From Tribonema minus (taxonomy: Eukaryota; Sar; Xanthophyceae; Tribonematales; Tribonemataceae): a DNA stretch of 64,000 nucleotides. The notes below the pieces were generated by a model. It was not told the origin of the DNA, did no database searches, and saw nothing but the letters and a program-made list of their open reading frames with translations. The DNA lies in the NCBI GenBank assembly GCA_017506865.1, contig JAFCMP010000162.1, forward strand, positions 62,001-126,000. Reading direction: 5' to 3'. Numbering within the stretch: the stretch's first letter is position 1; the number at the start of each line of letters is the position of its first letter. Both the position numbers and the translations under genes were made by a program. Below, piece after piece: positions 8,834-18,231 of the stretch.

Positions 8834-10675
8834 TCAGCGGATCATGTACCCCTTGACGTGTATCCTCGCTGTGCAGCGGGAGACGTCATGGTTCCGCCTG
8901 CCGCACCGCCTACAGGCACGGCAGTCCTGCTCGTAGTGGTTGTCAAGGCCACAGTTACCGCACACTGGGTAAGTGGTCCACTCCCCCCTCCCTCCGTCGT
9001 TGTGGTGTGGCGCTGCGCAGTGCCTCTGAAGCCCCCCCTGGCGCAGACCGCTCCAAACCTTCCCGCTCCTGCCCATGTGGGCATTACCGCCGCGCTGCGC
9101 ATTACCACCGCGATGCGCATTATCGCCGCGCTGCGCATCGCCGCTATGGCGGACATCGCTGCTGCGGCGAACCTCGCTGCCGCGGTGAAAAGCACGGCGG
9201 TTGTCTCTGCTCCTGCTGCGGCGAACCTCGCTGCCGCGGTGGACAGCACGGCGGTTGTCTCTGCTCCTGCTGCGGCGAATGTTGCTGCCGTCTCCCTGTC
9301 GCTCGCTGCGGGCGCTGTGGTTCCCGTCGCCTCCCTGGCGATCATTGTGGCGCACAGGCACCTCGCCCTCCTCCTCCTCCTCCTCCTCTTCTTCGCCGAC
9401 ATCATCATCTTGATGCTGCTGGTGCTGCTGTGGTATATCCTCGTTGTGGTCGTGGTCGGGAGCAGGACCGTCCTCAGCTTCATGATGATCGCCGTCGTTG
9501 CCGACGTCCTCGTTGTCATGGCTTGCCATGCTGACACGCCTGGGACGGTTGTGATCTTCGTCCTCCCCATTGGCATCACCGGCACCAGCACCGGCGCCAC
9601 CGTCGCCGTCGCTGACGCGTTCACCACCGCCACCGGCGACACTGCGGCTTCGCCCTCCGACGCTCCCATGGATGCTCCTGCTGGCGCTTCTGTCGCCATC
9701 CCGCCCTCCTGACACGCCAGCAGCACTGCCGCCTCGCTCAGGGCTCATGCTACCACTCCTGTCTCTCCTGCAGCGCTTTGCACCCCTGCTGCGGCTCCTG
9801 CTGGTGCGCCTGTCCCTATGGGCGGGTGTGTCTGTGGGGCTCCTGCTGGCGTCCCTGCCCCTGCCGCTAGGGCTCCTGCTGGCGCGCCTGCCCGTGCTGT
9901 AGGGTGTTAGGCTCCTGTTGGCGCACCTGCCCTTGGCGGGAGCGTTTCTGCTGGCGCTCCTGCTGGCGCGCCTGCCCGTGCTGAAGGGTGTGTTGCTAGG
10001 GCTCCTACTGGCGCACATGCCCCTGGCAGGAGCGTTTCTGCTAGGGCTCCTGCTGGCAAACCTGCTCCTGCGGGCGGGAGCGTTTCTGCTAAGGCTGCTG
10101 CTGGTGCGCCTGCCCCTGGCGGGAGCGTTGCTGCTAGGGCTCCTGCTGGTGCGCCTGCCCCTGTTTGTGGACCGCTTCCTGCTGGGGCTCCTGCTGCCGC
10201 CATAGCTCTTGCTGTCGCTGGAGTTAGACCTCCTACTGGGACTCCTCCTGGTGCGCCTGGCTGCGGGCCTGCTGCCGGGCTTCGAATTGCTTGCAGGCCC
10301 GCCAGTGCTGGTGTTAGCATTCCCTCCGGCATCAGTCTTAGGCGTTGCCAGTCCCATAGCGAGCCGCTGCCTGGCGAAGGAGTCCTCAAAGCCAGGTGCA
10401 AGTTGCATGCCGTCGCCCGCGGGGCCGCCTCGGACATTCTCCACGCCCCTTTCCAGCATCAGGAACCTCACCTCTGCGTCCAGCTGAAAGGGATTCTCGG
10501 TCTCTTTCTTGAACAGGATCTCGTAAGGCTTGTAAGTCTGAGTCCACGTTGAGGCTGGTGCTGCTGCAGAGTTGGCCGACGACTTGAGATACCCGTCGAT
10601 GACAGCGGCGGCCTCTGGGTAGGGCACTGCCGCAAGAAAGAACTTGTCTTCCGTAAGGCGCAGTGCGAAGACCAT
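8834..10675 (-). CDS. GIY-YIG-like N-terminal domain, SR-rich middle, C-terminal zinc knuckles
   Basis: 613 residues from the ATG at 10675; another in-frame ATG four codons upstream would fit less well. Residues 1-90 resemble the degenerate GIY-YIG-like domain seen in algal and giant-virus proteins. It starts MVFALRL, then has WTQTYKPYEIL and ends at the ENVRGG motif. About 350 residues of Arg-Ser dipeptides and SPSR repeats follow, typical of RNA-binding or splicing-associated linkers, with an acidic segment near residue 350. The C terminus has clustered zinc knuckles (CGNCGLDNHYEQDC and CRRCGRRNHDVSRC). The catalytic residues of true GIY-YIG nucleases are not evident, so nuclease activity is doubtful. 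The frame is intact and intronless. It is transcribed divergently from the next gene, with about 115 bases between the starts. Confidence 0.7.
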   Translation of the reverse strand: MVFALRLTEDKFFLAAVPYPEAAAVIDGYLKSSANSAAAPASTWTQTYKPYEILFKKETENPFQLDAEVRFLMLERGVENVRGGPAGDGMQLAPGFEDSFARQRLAMGLATPKTDAGGNANTSTGGPASNSKPGSRPAARRTRRSPSRRSNSSDSKSYGGSRSPSRKRSTNRGRRTSRSPSSNAPARGRRTSSSLSRNAPARRSRFASRSPSRNAPARGMCASRSPSNTPFSTGRRASRSASRNAPAKGRCANRSLTPYSTGRRASRSPSGRGRDASRSPTDTPAHRDRRTSRSRSRGAKRCRRDRSGSMSPERGGSAAGVSGGRDGDRSASRSIHGSVGGRSRSVAGGGGERVSDGDGGAGAGAGDANGEDEDHNRPRRVSMASHDNEDVGNDGDHHEAEDGPAPDHDHNEDIPQQHQQHQDDDVGEEEEEEEEEGEVPVRHNDRQGGDGNHSARSERQGDGSNIRRSRSRDNRRAVHRGSEVRRSRSRDNRRAFHRGSEVRRSSDVRHSGDAQRGDNAHRGGNAQRGGNAHMGRSGKVWSGLRQGGLQRHCAAPHHNDGGRGEWTTYPVCGNCGLDNHYEQDCRACRRCGRRNHDVSRCTARIHVKGYMIR

Positions 10676-10790
10676 GAGCAGGGGCATGCTGCTGATGCAG
10701 CGTCCGCTTGACTGTCACCAGCCACAAGTTTTGGCTCCTGGCTCAAGTGTGAGAAGTGGGCGTGTGTTGCACCCGCCTAGTATTATAATC

Positions 10791-12119
10791 ATGTCTCCAT
10801 TGAAGAAGACGGATTTATGGCATAAATCCGCCAGGTGTAACAGTCACAATGGATTTTTGAATAAAAGTGCAAGACGGGGTGCAGCAAATAATATGCTATT
10901 GCTGGAGAAGCAGGCGTTCATGGTTCACTTTTTCGGCATGAAGCGACTCTGCGGTCCATCAGGTGATGCGCCTCGCCATAAGCGCAACGCCTTCGACGTG
11001 CTCATGCCGTCCAGAGCAGACTCTAGGTTCTCAGAGGAGCTGTGGTTGGTCGCAAGAAGAGGATACCTCGAATGGGGCTGGGGAACGTTCAAAGAATCGA
11101 AGGACATTCGAGTGACGCAGACTTGGCAGTGCAACGTCAGTGTGAAGACGAACGAGATGAAGGTGTGGACGAACATTCCGTCAGCCGCGGTACCACTCAA
11201 AGTCGTCAACGAGACGTCATTCAATGCAGCTCACCTCATGAGTTTTCTGCAGAAGAATGTGAGGCGAGGGTACTGCGAAGCTGCAGTGAGATGCGCTGCC
11301 GAACTCATGAGCAAGAGTTTCAACCAGTTTGCCCGCAGGCTGTGTATCATCATGGTGGAAGACGTCATACTTCATCCAGCATTACCATTAATCGTGTGGT
11401 GCATGGTGGCGACATCAAAAGGTTTCGTGCCGTCGCCATTGCTCGTCGCCGCCTGCCTGGGTGTGGTGCATGAAATATCTGCATGCGCCACCAAGGATTA
11501 TTGGCCGTATGACACCCTAGAGTGGAAACGCCCCCCACGCGGCCTCTACCGAGACATGGGGGCAACGCCCGAATCTACATTGCTGCGGTGTCTCATGCTG
11601 CGCATCTCATTCGGTGGCACACCTTCTGACATGAACGTGGTGGACCAGACTTTGTCAGGGTGGTGTGACAGATTTGGCGAGAAACGCTGTCTTCCCGAAC
11701 CGATGGTGACCGACAGCAGTGGCGTCATACCTTTCGGGTACATGACAGACCCCCCCGCCGTTTTTGGTAACGGCAAGTGCATCAGCATGCTTCAGCAGCA
11801 TTTCACAGGATGTGGCATACCGAGTGTGCTGCTGCGACGTGTAATGTACGCTTTCAATGCGCGCATGCTGCGCCTGGATGACGTGCCGCCGTCGGGTGTT
11901 GATTATCACATTACAGAAGTTGTAGCAACTATTGTGCATCGCCACCCCGAGTACACCATTGAAGAAGTGAAACTAGCCATGTGGCAGTGCAGCAGCGGCA
12001 TCAATTGGCGCCGGCTGCACGCGAGGAATGACAGTGCGATGGAAATATGGGATGCGATTGAGGATACTGCCGGTGAATATTCAATGAGGTTCATCGCAGC
12101 TCGTATTGGTGCGAAGTAA
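10791..12119 (+). CDS. Unknown protein with a clamp-loader-like helical region
   Basis: 442 residues from the ATG at 10791, which lies just after TATTATAA. Most of the protein is unfamiliar. Residues about 130-200 (LQKNVRRGYCEAAVRCAAEL, then RRLCIIMVEDV and a hydrophobic segment) resemble the helical region after the AAA domain in RarA/MgsA-type clamp-loader relatives, in which an 'RRGD..AA' helix precedes 'RRL..IA.EDVG'. No Walker A motif is present, so it would not be an ATPase. The frame is intact and ends in TAA. It lies in a compact run with the next + strand gene 67 bases downstream. The family resemblance is an inference from pattern only. Confidence 0.55.
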   Translation: MSPLKKTDLWHKSARCNSHNGFLNKSARRGAANNMLLLEKQAFMVHFFGMKRLCGPSGDAPRHKRNAFDVLMPSRADSRFSEELWLVARRGYLEWGWGTFKESKDIRVTQTWQCNVSVKTNEMKVWTNIPSAAVPLKVVNETSFNAAHLMSFLQKNVRRGYCEAAVRCAAELMSKSFNQFARRLCIIMVEDVILHPALPLIVWCMVATSKGFVPSPLLVAACLGVVHEISACATKDYWPYDTLEWKRPPRGLYRDMGATPESTLLRCLMLRISFGGTPSDMNVVDQTLSGWCDRFGEKRCLPEPMVTDSSGVIPFGYMTDPPAVFGNGKCISMLQQHFTGCGIPSVLLRRVMYAFNARMLRLDDVPPSGVDYHITEVVATIVHRHPEYTIEEVKLAMWQCSSGINWRRLHARNDSAMEIWDAIEDTAGEYSMRFIAARIGAK

Positions 12120-12186
12120 TGTGCAGAGCGCATTGGGAAAAATATGTACCTGATTATCATTGGCGGTGCCTGTGCAGCAGCGCAAT

Positions 12187-12735
12187 ATGTGTCGTAGGAC
12201 TGTAACGTGGTGGGACGACTTGCTCGGCGCGCTGGGACTGAGACAGCCCCTCGTAGAGACTGCTTCATACTATTGTTGCGATGACGAGGAGTTCCATGTG
12301 GCTGAGGATCTCGGCGTGAAGCACCTGGCCCCGAGTAAGGCCGAAGGTTCCGATGATCCATGGCCTGTGGTAGGCGCCCTCGAAAGTGGAAAATACATGC
12401 CTTTCGTATGTCTGCCAGTCGCATCTCCGAACGGTACCCCTGTTGATGTAGTGTTAGTGGTAGATCCAGTGGCTTCCTACAGCACACTGACATCAGACGC
12501 TCTAAAAGCGGTGTTCGGTGAAACAAAGAAGGGGGGTTTTGTGCGCATCAACGGCGCGTCGGCAATGCACGTGAACATGGGTTTCGCAAACAAACTGGGA
12601 AGAGACTTCATGTACCGGCACAAGCTCACCGTGCAAGTGGATTATTCAAGTAATCGGGTGGTCATATGGAAAGAACAACAGCACGTGCGCTGGTCATCAA
12701 CGATAAAACCCTTGGGGGATAATGATGATATTTAA
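12187..12735 (+). CDS. Retropepsin-like protein with altered catalytic motif
   Basis: 182 residues from the ATG at 12187. The C-terminal 110 residues follow the layout of a retropepsin-like aspartic protease domain: a hydrophobic strand leading to VVDPVASYSTL where D-T/S-G-A/S is expected, a middle strand FVRING, then NKLGRDFMYRHKLTVQVDY, like the 'LG.DFL....L.VDY' end of these domains. The catalytic Asp is kept, but Thr-Gly is replaced by Pro-Val, so it is probably inactive or altered. No reverse transcriptase or integrase is attached. It ends 28 bases before the stop of the convergent glycosyltransferase gene. The assignment is tentative. Confidence 0.5.
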   Translation: MCRRTVTWWDDLLGALGLRQPLVETASYYCCDDEEFHVAEDLGVKHLAPSKAEGSDDPWPVVGALESGKYMPFVCLPVASPNGTPVDVVLVVDPVASYSTLTSDALKAVFGETKKGGFVRINGASAMHVNMGFANKLGRDFMYRHKLTVQVDYSSNRVVIWKEQQHVRWSSTIKPLGDNDDI

Positions 12736-12763
12736 TTGCCGTTTATCGCCATTCTCACGTGGC

Positions 12764-13564
12764 TCATGCAGCGGCCTTGTTGTGGCTGATGCTCTTGATG
12801 AAGTTGCCAAAAAAGACGTGCTGGCCCGAATGCATGAGGTTGCACCGCGTGTTGAGGAAGACCGAGCCGCCAAGATCCCTCCACCTCTTGCAAAAAGCGT
12901 AATCTTCGCTGAGGAATCGCCTAGTTATTGGTTCGACCATGGTGTCAAAGAGACCGTAGAGCCACCCCTCCCTGCCGTAGCTGGCGATTTCGAGCTTGTG
13001 TCTCAGCTCAGGGTACGCCTCTTGCATCTGCTCAATCACCTCACGCTTGACACACATGAAGCCTGTGCCTGCTTCCAGCACTTGAATGAAATGGTCTTTG
13101 AACACGGGAATGTCAATGCCTTGCCCATCAGCATTTTCTGGTGGTTGCATAATATTGATAATGTAACTCATGCAGTTGTGCACGTTATCCTCACTGGACT
13201 CCTTGAACTTTTTAAAGTCATAAGCTTTCCTAGGGTACGGACACGCAGAGACGGGGAAGTCAGCCTTGACGAGATCCACTACCGCCTCGGGCGGGAAGCC
13301 GACGTCTGCATCCACAAACAGCAAATGAGTAAATTTCGGATTGTCCATGAACTGCGCCACCATCATGTTGCGCGCGCGGGTGATCAGAGATTCGGTGGAG
13401 ATCGTGGTGACTGTGACCCCAATGTTGTGCTCCTTGTCAGCTACTCTTGCAAGCTGCATCATGCTCTCAAAGTAATGGGTTGTAACGGCACCGTTATATG
13501 CGGGCGTGGCTATGAGTACTTCGGGACGCTGTACTTCACTGATTGTCCCGGCGGAGGTACTCAT
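12764..13564 (-). CDS. Family 2-like (GT-A fold) glycosyltransferase
   Basis: 266 residues from the ATG at 13564. The N-terminal strand VLIATPAYNG, the segment LITRARNMMVAQF and the nucleotide-sugar/metal motif FVDADVGFPPEAV (DxD type) are typical of GT-A fold glycosyltransferases. A later GREGWLYGLFD...SEDYAFCKRW segment has the acceptor-side acidic ED motif seen in GT2-like enzymes. It lacks a signal peptide and membrane segments, so it probably acts in the cytosol. Large DNA viruses often encode such enzymes to glycosylate capsid or fibre proteins. It is convergent with the upstream + gene and divergent (214 bases) from the next one. Frame intact, stop TGA. Confidence 0.85.
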   Translation of the reverse strand: MSTSAGTISEVQRPEVLIATPAYNGAVTTHYFESMMQLARVADKEHNIGVTVTTISTESLITRARNMMVAQFMDNPKFTHLLFVDADVGFPPEAVVDLVKADFPVSACPYPRKAYDFKKFKESSEDNVHNCMSYIINIMQPPENADGQGIDIPVFKDHFIQVLEAGTGFMCVKREVIEQMQEAYPELRHKLEIASYGREGWLYGLFDTMVEPITRRFLSEDYAFCKRWRDLGGSVFLNTRCNLMHSGQHVFFGNFIKSISHNKAAA

Positions 13565-13778
13565 GGTCTTGTGTGTTTGGCCATTGCTGATCAACTTCAA
13601 TATTATTTGCGTGAGACAACAAACATGCAGATGCATGCACACCACATACCCTATCAGAGACTTAAGATTCGGCATTACAATTTAAAGCTCATACTGCTTG
13701 AGCTGTGTCCCGACAAATATTGTGTGAGTTTGTTGTTGCATCGCATTGATCACTCCTCACAAACCATTCTCGTCAACA
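13565..13778. promoter_or_regulatory. Divergent intergenic region with AT-rich ATATTG word
   Basis: 214 bases between two divergent starts. On the minus strand an AATATTGAAG word lies about 35 bases upstream of the glycosyltransferase ATG. Similar ATATTG words lie upstream of the ribonucleotide reductase start (AATATTGTGAG, about 45 bases) and of the HMG gene at 26,343 (ATATATATTGAG). It may be a shared promoter element; the evidence is only the word and its position. Confidence 0.25.
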
Positions 13779-14642
13779 ATGTGTGAAGCAGAAGATCTGA
13801 GAATGATGGTCTACAGCCATCCGCGAACGGTGCTTGATGGTAACCTGGATGAGGCGCGCATCGTCCTTCAGCATTTGGGCTGCCTCGTTATCGAAAACGC
13901 GTTTGGCGAGGCACATCACACCAAGATGGTTCATGCCACAGAGTGGTGCATCTCACATACTGTGAATGCCGAGTACGGTGATGGCATTTACGCACAGGTG
14001 CCCCTCGCCTCACCAATACCCTATGATGCGGAGGAGGGAGAGATAGCTCCGCCGCCAATTTTCCCTCGTGATGCATTCCGTGCAGGTCCGTCTGGCAGAT
14101 TCGAGATACTAAGAGGCATGAACACTGTGCCAAAGACGATAACAACCATCGCAGCCATCCTGCCGGAAGAAACGCAAGAGTGCATACGAGCTCTGTGCTA
14201 CCACAGCATACCGAAGCATGCGCCACTGCGAGTGACACCCATGCAGCACATTGAGTACGCGCCGCTGGCAGATCCCGAGCAGCTCCAGCCCATTGCGCGC
14301 ACACGGCCGAGCATTCAGACAAAGGGGCGGTACCATGTGTACTGTGTGGTGGAGCCGGCACCGCGCAAGCTGGCATTCATCCCGAAAGGCTGCAGGGAGG
14401 CATTGGCGGCCCGCAGCGCTCTCCCGCGAGTGTCATACGGTACATTGGTGATCCTCAAGTACGGGGTGCCGCACGGCGAAGCTTGGGCTACAGCGGCCAT
14501 GGTGGGGGGCGATGCGCTCTACAGGACCTCTGTCGCAGTGCCATCAGTGCCACGTCACTTTAGGGTAGACATCGGGATGGCAGCAGACCTACGAGACAGA
14601 GACCGTCAGACACTAGAGAACTGGCAGCTGGGGCTGGTATAA
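13779..14642 (+). CDS. Unknown protein, possibly a distant dioxygenase-fold protein
   Basis: 287 residues from the ATG at 13779. The N-terminal ARIVLQHLGCLVIENAF and the later YGTLVILKYGVPHGEAW recall the first and last conserved segments of phytanoyl-CoA dioxygenase-like proteins ('..GY.VI...', 'G.L..F....H.'). The central HxD iron motif cannot be placed, so this is only a hint. There is no signal peptide or membrane segment. The stop (TAA) is two bases from the stop of the convergent protease gene, which shows how tightly this block is packed. Confidence 0.5.
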   Translation: MCEAEDLRMMVYSHPRTVLDGNLDEARIVLQHLGCLVIENAFGEAHHTKMVHATEWCISHTVNAEYGDGIYAQVPLASPIPYDAEEGEIAPPPIFPRDAFRAGPSGRFEILRGMNTVPKTITTIAAILPEETQECIRALCYHSIPKHAPLRVTPMQHIEYAPLADPEQLQPIARTRPSIQTKGRYHVYCVVEPAPRKLAFIPKGCREALAARSALPRVSYGTLVILKYGVPHGEAWATAAMVGGDALYRTSVAVPSVPRHFRVDIGMAADLRDRDRQTLENWQLGLV

Positions 14643-14644
14643 TA

Positions 14645-15979
14645 TCACATGAAATTTGCAGCAACGAATCTGTTTTGCCGCAGCACCCTCGCATTATCGG
14701 CCCCTGCGTTGCCGGTGGGCAAGCCTTGATAGAATTTGTTGGGGCTTGAGAAGTAAGGTACGCGTGCAGCACCAGGGCAGGAGTACGACATGACAGTCCT
14801 GAAGTATGGTCCTGCTCCTTTCCCGTCGTCACAGTACCGCCACCCTAGCGCGTATGGCCATGTTGTTGATGCCGTAGAATCGGCGGCGTCGTGGCGTGCT
14901 CCCAGATTGTGCCCGATCTCGTGCACATGTGACAGTTGAGCGTAACAGCCTCCATGGATTACTGAATGCGCATACTTGCCAAATGAGGATGAAGCCGTGT
15001 CCATCAGGTTGCCGTACCCGCAGTACTCGCCATTGTCAATCACCATCTGCACGAGGTCTGCCTTGTAGAGCTTGCGCGCCGCGACGATGCCTGGCACTTC
15101 ACCGTAATTCAATGCCGAAAGAGACACTATGTGTCCACTAGAATCGTGGCTCCACTGGGCGTGCATGATGTGCGCCGCGACTATCTTGAAGCCCGCGCCG
15201 CTGTTTGACAGCGCTTGATTCGCGCTCGCCACTCCCCCCACTATCATGCTCACGATAGTACTATGTCCCCACCTGTCACGAGTAGGCGTCGTGTACGCAA
15301 AGAGCACACGGATCACGCTGCCGTCGTCCAGGCGGCGGCCACTCGCCAGCGTGACAGTGCCGTTGGACGGTGCAACCTGTCCGCTCTCAACGAGGTGTCC
15401 GAGTGCTCCGATGTCTGCGTCCAATTCTTGCAGAGCTCGTCTGACGGGATGAATGTCCAACTCATCCCGTACGTCTGCGCTCACTGCTGCCAGCCACGTG
15501 CAGTCACCGTCATCACATGGGACAGTACGCAGAACACTTTGAGCCCCATCTTGCTGGGTCAATGAAGCAAGAAAGTGAAACACTTTCGGGTCACACTCTT
15601 CATTCCACACGACCGTCACAGACCCTCCATCACCATCTTCGACCTCTCCTGTCCACGCATACCTCTCCCCATACTTGGGGTAGAACTCGAAACCGGTGCG
15701 ATACGCGACCTTGGTGACGTCATCAGCGATGAACGTGATATGGTCAGGATCTGTCATCAGCATGGCACAGTCGACATCAGCGCGCGCCACCGTCCGCACC
15801 TGGACTTTCTTGTCATATGCTGAGTATTTGCTCATCACCTCGGCACAGCGATGCAAGTGCTGACCAAAATTTACTTCTGGCCCCAGGTCAGTGCAGCGGT
15901 GCGGCAAGTCCTTCTTGAATAGGTTGACCGCATCACACCAGAGCAATACAGAACAGGCCACTAGCACTGTGAATCTCAT
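14645..15979 (-). CDS. Secreted zinc metalloprotease, M12B/reprolysin-like metzincin
   Basis: 444 residues from the ATG at 15979. The first 17 residues form a signal peptide (hydrophobic, then a small-residue cleavage site). A pro-domain of about 190 residues follows. The catalytic domain runs from about residue 220 (IRVLFAYTTPTRDR) and carries the extended zinc site HEIGHNLGARHD near residue 355 and the Met-turn VMSYSC about 40 residues later. All catalytic residues of the family are present, and paired Cys residues suggest disulphides. It would act outside the cell or on a particle surface, for example to degrade matrix or wall protein (inference). It has no disintegrin or thrombospondin modules, unlike animal ADAM proteins. 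The frame is intact, stop TGA. Confidence 0.9.
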   Translation of the reverse strand: MRFTVLVACSVLLWCDAVNLFKKDLPHRCTDLGPEVNFGQHLHRCAEVMSKYSAYDKKVQVRTVARADVDCAMLMTDPDHITFIADDVTKVAYRTGFEFYPKYGERYAWTGEVEDGDGGSVTVVWNEECDPKVFHFLASLTQQDGAQSVLRTVPCDDGDCTWLAAVSADVRDELDIHPVRRALQELDADIGALGHLVESGQVAPSNGTVTLASGRRLDDGSVIRVLFAYTTPTRDRWGHSTIVSMIVGGVASANQALSNSGAGFKIVAAHIMHAQWSHDSSGHIVSLSALNYGEVPGIVAARKLYKADLVQMVIDNGEYCGYGNLMDTASSSFGKYAHSVIHGGCYAQLSHVHEIGHNLGARHDAADSTASTTWPYALGWRYCDDGKGAGPYFRTVMSYSCPGAARVPYFSSPNKFYQGLPTGNAGADNARVLRQNRFVAANFM

Positions 15980-16341
15980 GGTAGCTCATTGCCAGCAACC
16001 TATTTTTTCTGTCGCACACGAAACACCCTATCGCCAGCGAGAGGAAACACTAGCGAGAGGAAACACAGCTGGAATGTAAGCTTTTGCTACTGTGCTACAC
16101 ATGCCTACCAAAAAGAGTCCAAGTGGCAAAGTTAAAGCAAATCCGAAACTTGCATAATTCAAGCACATGGTCTTGCGAACGCATGTCAACCCCATCTTGT
16201 CAGCAGAGAAGTCGTCAAGTGACGGATATGCGTAACCAAGCCTCAGTGGCTGCAGTGCACATCATGTCAATACAACACGCATGGCGGCAGCAGTATAGCA
16301 AGAAACCACACCGAATTGCAAGAAGTATGCATTGACATATA
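15980..16341. other. Intergenic region upstream of the metalloprotease gene
   Basis: 362 bases with no convincing coding frame. A short direct repeat CAGCGAGAGGAAACAC/TAGCGAGAGGAAACAC lies near 16,035-16,070. The minus strand carries an A-rich stretch (GACAGAAAAAATAGG) about 20-35 bases before the protease ATG that could serve as a promoter element. Confidence 0.35.
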
Positions 16342-17697
16342 TCACCGTTGAACTGGTGCGATGGTCAATGTAAAAGTCATGTGGCCAGTAGCATCTAGCC
16401 ATGGGTCAATGCCTACATTGTTTGAAAAACCCATCTTTCTCACCCCCAATGCCCATGCCCTAGTAGTCTGCAGCCACAGAGGATTACCCGGCCTTGGGAC
16501 CTCCAGCGTTACGAAAGCCTTGTGGTATGTCTTTGTGGCGCCAACCCTGCTTGCAATGGCATCACCACCTTGGGGATGAATGTAAATACCCCATGAACCC
16601 CGCTGGGCAGACCATTCTAGCTCCACCCCCCACCACAGACCTGCTATGAACATTGCGCGATTGGCATGCAACATCTGCACCACGACATCTTTACCGGTAT
16701 CAAGCGCTTCCTGCTTAGCCTCTGTCAGTGCGCGCCTTGATACTGTATTTTCGAAGACAACTTCCTCCAGTGACGACTTGGGGCGCGCACCTGGGCGCAT
16801 CTGCAGAGTCAAGACTGCGCCTCCGGCGATTTTGACGTCTCTACTCCCCGGAAGCATCCAAAGTCCGCTAGACTGGATGGCGCATAGCATGGCAATGTTC
16901 TGCGCATTCCACCAAGGGCTGACGTAAGAAAAAATGGCGGCAATGAACTCTGGCTTGAGCGAGATCATCTTGATACGGCTGGCGATAACATCAGGGATGT
17001 CTAACAGCCCTTGAGCGTGCGCCCAGGCAATGGCCACCGCAGCAACAGTGCTCTCATTGAAGCACCGCGCGACGTCAAGCAGTGCCGCTAGAGCTTCCTC
17101 CGGCAGCGCCATGAGCTTCTCCTGCAGCTTACAGTCGTTCATGGCCACATCTAGGTCGGAAAGTTCCTTCAAAGCCTGCCTAGCTGCTGGTTTGAAAGCG
17201 CTCAGCAGAGTCGTAATGGCGGAAGGGCGTCGGAAGAAAGTGATCGCGTCGTCGTAGGTGACAGGGTCTCCGTCCCCCCCTCTGTCTGACAGCCGATCGG
17301 TGACTATTCGCATCACCTGCTCGACCTGGTATTTCTCTGCGCACTCAAAGCAGTGGATGATCGGCGCCAAGGTGCTGCAGCCAGACGGTAGAGCGTTGTG
17401 GTATATGGCGTACAGCATGTCCTCCGCCCCCTGCTCCTCCTCCTCTGTATCCGCGATCCAGTCCAGTGTAGCTCTGTCCCCCTCATTCAATGGTGTCCAG
17501 CGCAGCAGGCGGGCCTTAAGAACCGGGCTGCTGCGGATGAGTAGGGGAGCGTGTAGGAGAAGCTGCTTGGAGCAGCTTAATCTGGGCTTTTTGTTGGGAC
17601 AACTTTCATCGTGCGCCCTGCGGAAGGTCACCACTAGGTCGGCATAGGCCTTATTGCCCCACAAACACTGTATCCCGTCCTCCTCGTGACCTGCCAT
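16342..17697 (-). CDS. BTB/POZ protein with BACK-like and MATH-like regions
   Basis: 451 residues from the ATG at 17697. Residues about 15-150 read as a BTB domain: YADLVVTFRR, then LLLHAPLLIRSSPVLKARL, and later CSTLAPIIHCFECAEKYQVEQV. An all-helical BACK-like region follows (about 160-290). The C-terminal 140 residues are beta-rich and end GHMTFTLTIAPVQR, resembling a MATH/TRAF-type or similar sandwich. BTB proteins often recruit targets to cullin-3 ubiquitin ligases, so a viral copy could redirect host ubiquitination (inference). On the minus strand a TATTTAA box lies about 33 bases upstream of the ATG. Frame intact, intronless, stop TGA. Confidence 0.75.
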   Translation of the reverse strand: MAGHEEDGIQCLWGNKAYADLVVTFRRAHDESCPNKKPRLSCSKQLLLHAPLLIRSSPVLKARLLRWTPLNEGDRATLDWIADTEEEEQGAEDMLYAIYHNALPSGCSTLAPIIHCFECAEKYQVEQVMRIVTDRLSDRGGDGDPVTYDDAITFFRRPSAITTLLSAFKPAARQALKELSDLDVAMNDCKLQEKLMALPEEALAALLDVARCFNESTVAAVAIAWAHAQGLLDIPDVIASRIKMISLKPEFIAAIFSYVSPWWNAQNIAMLCAIQSSGLWMLPGSRDVKIAGGAVLTLQMRPGARPKSSLEEVVFENTVSRRALTEAKQEALDTGKDVVVQMLHANRAMFIAGLWWGVELEWSAQRGSWGIYIHPQGGDAIASRVGATKTYHKAFVTLEVPRPGNPLWLQTTRAWALGVRKMGFSNNVGIDPWLDATGHMTFTLTIAPVQR

Positions 17698-18231
17698 TGG
17701 CACTTCTCAATCAACCTGCTCCGCTGTCATTAAATACAGGGGTCTAGATTGCGAAAGTGAAGGAGTGGGGCCGATTTGCGAAGAATTGACAAGGAAGAGC
17801 GCAGCCGCAAACGAGGGGTGAACTGCAGGTGACCAACGATGTACTGACTTCCCCTAGCACAGGTGCGTACCCCATTCATACGTCACAATGTCTCACGGAG
17901 GCACATTCACGGCTAGTTTCTTTGCTGTAAGCTACAAGTGTGGCACACCTGACCAGAACTCCAACTGCTTCGGATCGTGCCCGATAGAGCTAGATCACCG
18001 GCTCACAGGTGGCACTACAACCAACCATATCTGCACCAAATTTCAGCTTCCCTTTGTTCTGCATCTGCTGCTTTAATCGTTGTCTGGTGGCACGAAGAGA
18101 GTATCTAAAGCAGCGGGTAACGTTGGCAAATTGCTTTTTGCCCAATCACGTGTCTTGCTGTCACCAATGGCGTTTGAAGCCGCCCTTGACTGATTGTGCT
18201 GTTTGGATGTTGCCGTTGCGACTATGTCAGG
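17698..18231. other. Region between the BTB gene and the LRR gene
   Basis: About 530 bases. The part next to 17,730 holds the TATTTAA box of the BTB gene (minus strand). The remainder contains a possible small frame (17,888-18,076) with no recognisable features. It marks the transition from the intronless block to a gene with introns. Confidence 0.35.

Noticed and set aside
8705-9712. Long plus-strand frame rich in Ala and Val
   Set aside because: It is the antisense of the Arg-Ser repeat of the minus-strand gene at 8,834-10,675; repeat composition keeps the opposite strand open. No domain or proper ATG context.
10791-12119. Complete AAA+ clamp loader
   Set aside because: No Walker A or B motif is present; only the helical region resembles that family.
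12722-13786. 354-codon plus-strand frame
   Set aside because: Lies opposite the glycosyltransferase gene, whose catalytic motifs are clear on the minus strand.
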